NCBI RefSeq assembly: GCF_011578285.1
Contig: NZ_CP049916.1
Span: 806,001-870,000, forward strand
Origin: Acinetobacter lanii
GTDB lineage: Bacteria; Pseudomonadota; Gammaproteobacteria; Pseudomonadales; Moraxellaceae
Direction of reading: 5' to 3'
Length of the DNA stretch: 64,000 nt
Positions 57,721-64,000 of the stretch are shown here, piece after piece. Made by a program: the position numbers and the translations under genes. Position 1 is the stretch's first letter. Every line of letters begins with the position of its first letter. The notes under the pieces are model-generated. The model saw only the letters and a list, made by a program, of their open reading frames with translations. It searched no databases and had not been told where the DNA came from.

Positions 57721-58647
57721 ATGGCTGGTAGTTTATTAATTTTACTCGATGACATTGCCACGATTTTAGATGATGTTGCCGTAATGAGCAAAATGGCTGC
57801 GAAGAAAACCGCAGGTGTGCTTGGGGATGATTTAGCCTTAAATGCTCAGCAAGTCAGTGGTGTCTCCGCAGATCGTGAATTGCCTGTGGTTTGGGCGGTG
57901 GCAAAAGGTTCTTTTTTAAATAAATGTATTTTGGTACCTTTGGCTTTAGCAATTAGTTTTTTTGCACCGTGGTTGATTACCCCTTTACTGATGATAGGGG
58001 GATTATTCCTGTGCTATGAAGGGGTTGAAAAGGTTATTCATACTTTTCAGCATAAAAAAGCAGGTACGGTTGAAGATGCTGCACAGGAAAAACAAAGTTT
58101 AGAAACGGATTTAGCGTCACTTGAAAAGCAAAAAATTAAAGGTGCGATTCGTACCGACTTTATTTTATCTGCCGAAATTATTGTGATCTCACTCGGTACG
58201 GTTGCAGCCGCGACCTTTGGGGTTAAAGTCGCAGCATTATGTGTAATTGCAGTCATCATGACTATTGGAGTCTACGGCTTTGTGGCAATGATCGTCAAGA
58301 TTGATGATTTAGGCTTATATCTAGTCGATCAAGCTTCGAGTTTTAAACAGGCGATTGGTCGTGGATTACTCGCATTTGCACCAAAGCTGATGAAAACTTT
58401 AACCATTGTCGGCACCATCGCCATGTTTTTGGTCGGTGGTGGGATTATCAGTCATGGTGTGCCTTGGTTTCATCATTTGACTGAAGAATCGGTTGATTAT
58501 GCTGAACATATCCCAACCTTTGGTCATATTTTTGGTGCGTTGACGCCAACCTTAATTAACTTTGTGATTGGGTTTATTGCAGGCCTAATCGTGGTGATCA
58601 TCATTACAGGCTTTCAAAAAATATTTTCTAAAACAAAAACTGCATAA
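57721..58647 (+). CDS. DUF808 (YedI-like) membrane protein
   Basis: A 308-residue inner-membrane protein of the DUF808 family. The N-terminus ([21 protein letters not shown], quoted in part) and [16 protein letters not shown] are characteristic, and several membrane segments follow from residue 70. Function is not established. It and the next gene lie 52 bases apart and may be co-transcribed. Confidence 0.88.
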   Translation: MAGSLLILLDDIATILDDVAVMSKMAAKKTAGVLGDDLALNAQQVSGVSADRELPVVWAVAKGSFLNKCILVPLALAISFFAPWLITPLLMIGGLFLCYEGVEKVIHTFQHKKAGTVEDAAQEKQSLETDLASLEKQKIKGAIRTDFILSAEIIVISLGTVAAATFGVKVAALCVIAVIMTIGVYGFVAMIVKIDDLGLYLVDQASSFKQAIGRGLLAFAPKLMKTLTIVGTIAMFLVGGGIISHGVPWFHHLTEESVDYAEHIPTFGHIFGALTPTLINFVIGFIAGLIVVIIITGFQKIFSKTKTA

Positions 58648-58699
58648 TTGAGTAATCATAGCTAAAATAAACTCATAATTTAAAAATAAGGATAAGACT

Positions 58700-59602
58700 A
58701 TGCGTTGGAAAGGGCGTCGTGTCAGTGAAAATTTAGAGGATCGCCGGGGTGGTGGCGGTGCCAAAGCCGGTGGCATCAGTATTTTGGGTCTGGTGGTGGC
58801 TTTTGTGGCGTGGAAGTTTTTTGGAGTCGATCCGCAAATGGCGTATCAAGCCACCAAGCAAGTCACGTCAGGAGGCGCACAACAGCAGGCGACAGGGCTG
58901 ACTAATCCAACCCCTGAGCAGCAAGAGATAGCAACCTTTGTGGGCACGGTTTTGGCCGATACCGAAGACACTTGGACGCAAATTTTCAAACAACAAGGTG
59001 TACAGTACACACCACCAAAATTGGTGATGTTTAGTGGTGCAGTCAACTCGGGCTGTGGTACTGCGCAATCCGCAATGGGACCATTCTATTGTCCTGCTGA
59101 TCAAAAAGTTTATGTCGATACCGATTTTTTTAAAGAAATGCGGACACAAATGGACATTTCTGGTGAGCAGAACCAATCTGAATTGAGTAGCCAAGATGCC
59201 GCAGGTGATTTTGCACAGGCTTATGTGATTGCACATGAAGTGGGTCACCATGTACAGAACTTGCTGGGTATTTCAGATCAAGTGCAAAAAGCGCGTCAAC
59301 AAGCCAGTGAAGTACAAGGTAATGCCATGTCAGTTCGCTTAGAGCTTCAAGCGGATTGTTTAGCAGGCGTATGGGCGAAGGACAATCATCAGCGTACTCA
59401 ATTCTTGGAAAAGGGTGATGTTGAGGAAGCTATGGATGCCGCCAATAAAATTGGTGATGATTATTTGCAGAAGAAAGCACGCGGTCATGTGGTACCAGAC
59501 AGTTTCACGCATGGGACCAGTGCACAACGTATGACTTGGTTTAATAAAGGTCTGACCACAGGTGACATTAACCAATGTGATACTTTTAACTCATCACTTT
59601 AA
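58700..59602 (+). CDS. YpfJ-type zinc metallopeptidase
   Basis: A 300-residue membrane-anchored metalloprotease-like protein: a basic N-terminus (MRWKGRRVSENLEDRRG) typical of the family, one membrane helix (about 25-42), and a periplasmic domain with the zinc motif HEVGHH at residues 179-184 and Glu180 as general base. Two Cys in SGCGTAQ and FYCPAD may pair. Substrate unknown. Confidence 0.88.
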   Translation: MRWKGRRVSENLEDRRGGGGAKAGGISILGLVVAFVAWKFFGVDPQMAYQATKQVTSGGAQQQATGLTNPTPEQQEIATFVGTVLADTEDTWTQIFKQQGVQYTPPKLVMFSGAVNSGCGTAQSAMGPFYCPADQKVYVDTDFFKEMRTQMDISGEQNQSELSSQDAAGDFAQAYVIAHEVGHHVQNLLGISDQVQKARQQASEVQGNAMSVRLELQADCLAGVWAKDNHQRTQFLEKGDVEEAMDAANKIGDDYLQKKARGHVVPDSFTHGTSAQRMTWFNKGLTTGDINQCDTFNSSL

Positions 59603-59827
59603 AGTACAGTCTTTTGACATATGGCTGTTGTAATCATTTATGTAGTTTAAATGAGCTGAAAGGTGATTTTAGTCCTAAATCACCTTTCGTTATAAATTTT
59701 TAATTAACGTAAGCAATATATTCATAACTTTAAAAACAATATAATATTTTAAAATGATTGTGGGTAAGGCATTTATTTTTTTAATAGGTGGATTTGCTGA
59801 GTGCTATGAAAGATAGATAGGCGAAGT

Positions 59828-61327
59828 ATGGGTAATTATTTTTTTCTGCAAGTTTTCACAGTGGTTTTTGCTTTATCAATCGCTACGACAATATTCAATA
59901 AACGGGTTCTCGGATTTCCTCAAGCCATCGGTGTGCCGATTGTTTCGGCAATTTTTGTCTTCATTTTACAATGGGCTGCAAATTTACTCGGCGATAATCA
60001 ATTTATCTCGATTAATTTGACCAATATTGAAAATGCAGTCCGTCACATCGATTTCTATGACTTTTTGGTCAATGGTGTGATTTGTTTCATTTTGACCTCA
60101 TCAGCATTGAAATTTAAAGTCTCAGATTTACGGGTCTATTGGAAGCCGATTAGCATTTTGGCGACTATTGCATTGGTAATCTGTGCTGTGCTGTTCGGTG
60201 GCTTATTATTTGGCTTCCAATATTTGATTGGCAATCCGGTGCCTATTTTAGTGTTATTGCTGTTAGGTTCAGCACTAGGGGCTACGGATCCGATCGGGAT
60301 TAAAGGGGTACTGAGTTCAGTTCGTGCACCGCATCATCTGATGGTGAAACTCGAAGGTGAGTCGCTATTTAATGATGCCATGTGTATCGCCGTATTTATG
60401 ACCTTACTTAATGTATTGCAAGGTGAACATTTTAGTTTGCTGGCAACTCTACAAACTTTGCTGTATGAGATTGTTGTCGCGGTCATTATTGGTTGGGCAT
60501 TTGGTTGGGCGATTCTGCGTATTTTACGTGGTAAGCATGTCATGGAATCTTTGATTCTGACCTCAGCGTTATTGGCTTGTGGGTCATATTTGGTGGCTTT
60601 ATTTGCACATGCTTCTGCGCCGATTGCTTGCGTCATTGGTGGCTTGATCGTTGGTAATAAATGGGATGAGATTTTACAGGATCGTGAAATCCGTGAAGTC
60701 AACCATTTTTGGCATACTGTTGAAGGGATTATCAATTCATTCTTGTTTACCTTGATTGGTTTAGAGCTGTTTATTCTGGATTTAAATGCAAGCATGATTT
60801 TAGGCGGGATCGTGGCCTTTATCATTCTGCATCTGTGTCGTTTTGCAGCAAACTTTCTCTCATTTGCCTTTTTCCCATCGTTTCGCGCACGCAGTTATAA
60901 CGGTAGTTTAACCATCCTGTCTTGGGGTGGTGTGCGTGGTGCCATTTCATTGGCATTGATTCTGTCTGTAGCCAACGTCCCGCAACTGAGTCAATACAGT
61001 GATATCTTGATTGGATATACCTTTATTGTGGTGTTACTTTCAGGCTTGGTCTGTGGACTGGGCTTACCGTCTGTGATGAATGCGTTCTATTTCAATCCAC
61101 ATGAAGAAACCACAGGATTCAAAGGTTGGTATCAAAAAATGTGCCATAAAATGAATCGTAAAGGAGTGAAGTATATTGTCGGTGAAGATGCAAATGGCAA
61201 TGAAATTATTACCATTTATAATCCTGAAGCGATTGTCGATCAGCAAACAGATGATGGTGTTGCAGCAGTGCATCATCCCAATAAAGTACAAGAAGTGAAG
61301 CGTTTGGAAAATCCGCATAACTTCTAA
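59828..61327 (+). CDS. Na+/H+ antiporter, CPA1 family
   Basis: A 499-residue cation/proton antiporter with 11-13 helices. The ion-binding ND pair is in EGESLFNDAMCIAVF, and ATDPIGIKGVL is the conserved TDP unwound region. The cytoplasmic tail (about 410-499) is hydrophilic. The NhaP-type exchange of Na+ or K+ for H+ is inferred. ATG start at 59828. It ends at a strong terminator. Confidence 0.88.
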   Translation: MGNYFFLQVFTVVFALSIATTIFNKRVLGFPQAIGVPIVSAIFVFILQWAANLLGDNQFISINLTNIENAVRHIDFYDFLVNGVICFILTSSALKFKVSDLRVYWKPISILATIALVICAVLFGGLLFGFQYLIGNPVPILVLLLLGSALGATDPIGIKGVLSSVRAPHHLMVKLEGESLFNDAMCIAVFMTLLNVLQGEHFSLLATLQTLLYEIVVAVIIGWAFGWAILRILRGKHVMESLILTSALLACGSYLVALFAHASAPIACVIGGLIVGNKWDEILQDREIREVNHFWHTVEGIINSFLFTLIGLELFILDLNASMILGGIVAFIILHLCRFAANFLSFAFFPSFRARSYNGSLTILSWGGVRGAISLALILSVANVPQLSQYSDILIGYTFIVVLLSGLVCGLGLPSVMNAFYFNPHEETTGFKGWYQKMCHKMNRKGVKYIVGEDANGNEIITIYNPEAIVDQQTDDGVAAVHHPNKVQEVKRLENPHNF

Positions 61328-61372
61328 GCAAAGACTTGAAAATTTAAGATTTAATCTTAAATTTGTTGTCTT

Positions 61373-61409
61373 AAACCGAGCAATGATTGCAATCATTGCT
61401 CGGTTTTTT
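61373..61409 (+). terminator. Terminator after the antiporter gene
   Basis: A 15-base perfect stem (61373-61387 with 61392-61406) around TGCA, followed by T-run. A second, AT-rich perfect hairpin (61340-61364, 11 bp, loop TTA) lies just before it. Confidence 0.88.
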
Positions 61410-61650
61410 ATTTTAGTCATGAGAATTTGAATCGAATCAAACTCCATAAATCCGCTAAAAGATAACTAAAGCTAAATAATGTTGAGTTTTATCACTTAAT
61501 TGAATGCATTACATCGGATTTTAAACTGCTTGAAAAGTTACACATAACGCATATGTTTTTGATTTTTAAATGTTAAAAAGAATCATTGCCGTGTTGGAAA
61601 ATCATTTCATATTCCATTGATCTTGGCATAATAGCTTTTAATTAAAAAAG

Positions 61651-61666
61651 TGTGATATAAATCACA
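61651..61666 (+). promoter_or_regulatory. CRP/Vfr-type palindrome upstream of the adhesin
   Basis: TGTGA-N6-TCACA, an exact match to the CRP consensus, 91 bases before the adhesin ATG. The inner TGAT-N4-ATCA also resembles an FNR/Anr site. A possible -10 (TATAAA at 61728-61733) lies about 70 bases downstream. Confidence 0.5.
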
Positions 61667-61756
61667 AATAAATAATAAAAAGATGCTTTCTCATTGGTTC
61701 TCACTCAGGAGATTTTGCATCTAATCATATAAAAAATTAATTTCGAGGTTCAAATC

Positions 61757-64000
61757 ATGTCAAAAATTTCAATAATTTCAAAAACCACGCATCAGGTATT
61801 ACAAACCCTAGATACAGCTTCTGAAAAGAATATCAATCTCACAGAAAACTCTGCTGTGATACTCGATATTCCGAAAGAAGATGTCGCAAAGATCACTCGT
61901 GAAGGAAACAGTGCTGTTATTTCACTGCGTAATGGTGAAACCATTGTCATCCAAAACTTTTTCAATAATGAAAATACCGCAGACAATAGCTTGGCATTTG
62001 TTGATGATTCAGGACAAATGTATTGGGCTGAATTTACGGATGCCAATGGAGCAGTCACTGATACCATCAAATATCACTTGATTGATGATGTTGAGCCTCT
62101 TCTTTACAATGATGACAACTTTGCAGGTCTAATTTTACCGTGGTTAGGTGGAGCAGCCGCGATTGGTGGGATTGCTGCGGCAGCCGGCGGTGGCGATGAC
62201 GATAACAATAACAACAATAATAATGGTGGTGACACAACTCCACCCGCTAAACCCGAAATCAATCCAATAAATCCAAAAGATCCGATCACAGGAACAGGTG
62301 AAGCAGGTGGTGAAGTGACTGTCACTTATCCAGATGGTTCAACATCAACCACAGTAGTCGGCGAGGATGGTACATGGGAAGTTGAAAACCCAGGCAATCT
62401 AGAAGATGGCGATGAAATCACTGCAGAAGTGAAAGACCCTGCAGGTAATGTCTCAGATAAAGACAAAGAAATCGTCGATGGTATTGCACCAACCACACCA
62501 AGTATCGATCCAATTAATCCAAAAGATCCGATCACAGGAACAGGTGAAGAAGGCAGTGAAGTGACTGTCACTTATCCTGATGGTTCAACGGTAACTACCA
62601 TAGTCGGCGAGGATGGCACATGGGAAGTTGAAAACCCGGGCAATCTAGAAGATGGTGATGAAGTGACTGCAGAAGCCAAAGACCCTGCAGGTAACGTATC
62701 AGATAAAGACAAAGAAATTGTGGATGGAATTGCACCGACTGCACCACAGATTGATCCAATTGGACCGAAATCACCCCAGATTACAGGCACAGCAGAACCC
62801 AATGCTAAAATTACGGTGACTTATCCTGATGGAACAATCGCAACCACAACAGCAGGTTCAGATGGAAAATGGAGCGTACCAACGCCACCGAACTTAAAAG
62901 ATGGCGATGAAGTTAAAGCCACGGCTAAAGACCCTGCGGGCAACGTCTCAGATGAAGGCAAAGAAATTGTCGATGGCGTTGGACCAATAACCACTCTAAA
63001 TCCAGTCAACCTTAAAGATCCAATCACCGGTACAGGTGAAGCAGGCTCAACAGTCACCGTGACTTATCCAGATGGCACTACGGTTACAACGACAGTCAAT
63101 GCAGATGGGAAATGGACAGTTCCAAACCCAGGTCTACAAAATGGCGACGAAGTTAAGGCGGTAGGAACTGACAAAGTTGGAAACATTGGTCCAGAAGTCA
63201 CAGATCTAGTTGAAGGTCAATTACCACCACAACCCCAGCCAAGTGCCCCGAGTATTGATCCAATTGGACCCAACTTAGCGACGATTACAGGTAAGGCTGA
63301 AGCAGGCAATAAAATTACGGTCAGCTTCCCAGATGGCACATCAGTCACAACAACAGCGGGTGCAGATGGCAAGTGGAGTGTAACCACACCACAAGGCTTA
63401 AAAGATGGCGATGTTGTCAAGGCTATTGCAACAAACGCAAATGGCACACAGTCTAATCCAGATACAGAAATTGTCGATGGCGTAGGTCCAACAACCACGA
63501 TTGATCCAATCAATGCCATTGATCCAATCACCGGTACAGGTGAGCCAGGTTCAAGTGTTGAAGTGACTTATCCAAATGGTGATACAGAGACTACGACGGT
63601 AAAATCCGATGGGACATGGCAAGTTCCGAACCCTGGGCTTGAAGATGGCGACATCGTAACAGCCGTGGGTACGGACTCGGTAGCTAACGTGGGTCCAGAA
63701 GTCACAGAACAATTTGACGGAGTCGGTCCAGCCACAGAAATTGACCCAATTGGACCAAACTTGGCTGAAATCACGGGTACGGGAGAGCCAGGCGCAACAG
63801 TTACAGTTACTTATCCAGACAACAGCACATCAACTACAGAGGTTGGATCAGATGGTACGTGGAGTGTAACAACCCCTCCAGGACTGAAAGATGGTGATGT
63901 GGTTACTGCACAGTCCAAAGATCCGCAAGGTAATCTTGGCGCACCAAACAATGAAACTGTAGATGGTCTTGGACCAACCACTGAAATTAATCCAATTGGA
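61757..64000 (+). CDS. Bap-like giant repeat adhesin, 5' part
   Basis: The first 748 codons of a giant secreted adhesin, open at the window edge. The ATG at 61757 has GAGG upstream. Residues 1-120 form a BapA-type prefix domain with no classical signal peptide, as expected for type I secretion. An Ala/Gly-rich hydrophobic stretch (about 124-146, LPWLGGAAAIGG) is followed by a DDD-N7-GG linker (147-158). From residue 168 tandem Ig-like repeats of about 82 residues begin, each with VTVTYPDG, DGTW and DGD. Related BLP/Bap proteins mediate biofilm and host-cell adhesion in Acinetobacter. The C-terminal secretion signal lies beyond the window. Confidence 0.9.
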   Translation, partial: MSKISIISKTTHQVLQTLDTASEKNINLTENSAVILDIPKEDVAKITREGNSAVISLRNGETIVIQNFFNNENTADNSLAFVDDSGQMYWAEFTDANGAVTDTIKYHLIDDVEPLLYNDDNFAGLILPWLGGAAAIGGIAAAAGGGDDDNNNNNNNGGDTTPPAKPEINPINPKDPITGTGEAGGEVTVTYPDGSTSTTVVGEDGTWEVENPGNLEDGDEITAEVKDPAGNVSDKDKEIVDGIAPTTPSIDPINPKDPITGTGEEGSEVTVTYPDGSTVTTIVGEDGTWEVENPGNLEDGDEVTAEAKDPAGNVSDKDKEIVDGIAPTAPQIDPIGPKSPQITGTAEPNAKITVTYPDGTIATTTAGSDGKWSVPTPPNLKDGDEVKATAKDPAGNVSDEGKEIVDGVGPITTLNPVNLKDPITGTGEAGSTVTVTYPDGTTVTTTVNADGKWTVPNPGLQNGDEVKAVGTDKVGNIGPEVTDLVEGQLPPQPQPSAPSIDPIGPNLATITGKAEAGNKITVSFPDGTSVTTTAGADGKWSVTTPQGLKDGDVVKAIATNANGTQSNPDTEIVDGVGPTTTIDPINAIDPITGTGEPGSSVEVTYPNGDTETTTVKSDGTWQVPNPGLEDGDIVTAVGTDSVANVGPEVTEQFDGVGPATEIDPIGPNLAEITGTGEPGATVTVTYPDNSTSTTEVGSDGTWSVTTPPGLKDGDVVTAQSKDPQGNLGAPNNETVDGLGPTTEINPIG
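62258..64000 (+). repeat. Tandem Ig-like repeats of the adhesin
   Basis: Seven full units and the start of an eighth begin at 62258, 62504, 62750, 62996, 63254, 63500, 63740 and 63986; spacings are 246, 246, 246, 258, 246, 240 and 246 bases. Units fall into type A (xPINPKDPITGTGE) and type B (xPIGPxxxxITGxxE). The order is A A B A B A B, with the eighth starting as B. Divergence between units shows they are not a recent expansion, except the first two, which are nearly identical. Confidence 0.9.

Larger units (their letters stand above)
61328..61756. other. Intergenic upstream of the adhesin
   Basis: 429 bases with an AT-rich 11-base hairpin (61340-61364), the antiporter terminator, and the adhesin promoter region with the CRP-like site. 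GAGG precedes the adhesin ATG. Confidence 0.6.

Noticed and set aside
62104..63774. Series of minus-strand open frames of 68-104 codons rich in Pro, Ser, Val
   Set aside because: They are the antisense of the adhesin repeats, repeat with the same period and have no ribosome binding sites; the plus-strand frame is clearly the gene.
62258..64000. Regularly spaced repeats considered as a CRISPR array
   Set aside because: The period is about 246 bases, the units are coding and diverged, and no short identical repeats with spacers exist.

Overview
The window is chromosomal DNA from an Acinetobacter species (Moraxellaceae), low in GC and gene dense. The evidence is the gene order gatB-gatA-gatC / mreB-mreC-mreD-maf-rng, an AtfA-type wax ester synthase, a ThrH phosphatase, a 533-residue isocitrate lyase, and a structured RNA locus beside trpS that resembles the Aar small RNA of Acinetobacter baylyi. 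The start of a Bap-like adhesin at the right edge also fits. I see no insertion sequence, prophage, CRISPR array or integron.

Left part (1-8500): the end of a membrane acyltransferase, an SbmA-type peptide transporter, a DJ-1/PfpI protein, a YddG-type exporter, a quinone-oxidoreductase-like enzyme and several small secreted or membrane proteins. 8500-17000 is core: the GatCAB amidotransferase on the minus strand, diverging from mreBCD, maf and rng on the plus strand. 17000-31000 holds lipid and intermediary metabolism: wax synthase, cysH, thrH, three tandem FadL-like outer-membrane channels, tRNA-Arg(CCT), an AroP-like permease, an orphan prpF, a PAS protein with a degenerate GGDEF domain, and ispA. 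31000-47700 is mostly transport and envelope: putP, a stomatin/NfeD pair, a patatin lipoprotein, an acyltransferase, an AmpG-like carrier, amtB, AEC and CitMHS carriers, a CNNM/CorC-like protein and a LysR regulator.

Right part (47700-64000): aceA behind a 906-base leader, an NlpE-like lipoprotein, a second acyltransferase, a TauE/SafE permease, a flotillin/YqiJ pair (the second SPFH pair in the window), trpS with the small RNA locus, DUF808, a YpfJ-type metallopeptidase, a Na+/H+ antiporter, and the 5' 2.2 kb of a giant repeat adhesin that runs off the window. A perfect CRP-type palindrome precedes the adhesin.

Themes are fatty-acid handling (FadL channels, AtfA, two acyltransferases, patatin, glyoxylate shunt) and membrane organisation (two SPFH pairs, Mre). 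The most interesting signals are the minus-strand small RNA at 56162-56340 with an exposed anti-Shine-Dalgarno stretch, the adhesin with alternating Ig-like repeats, the variable loop and shared leader motif of the FadL array, and two genes whose start region looks altered (patatin A7 tract; secreted protein with a possible ATT start).
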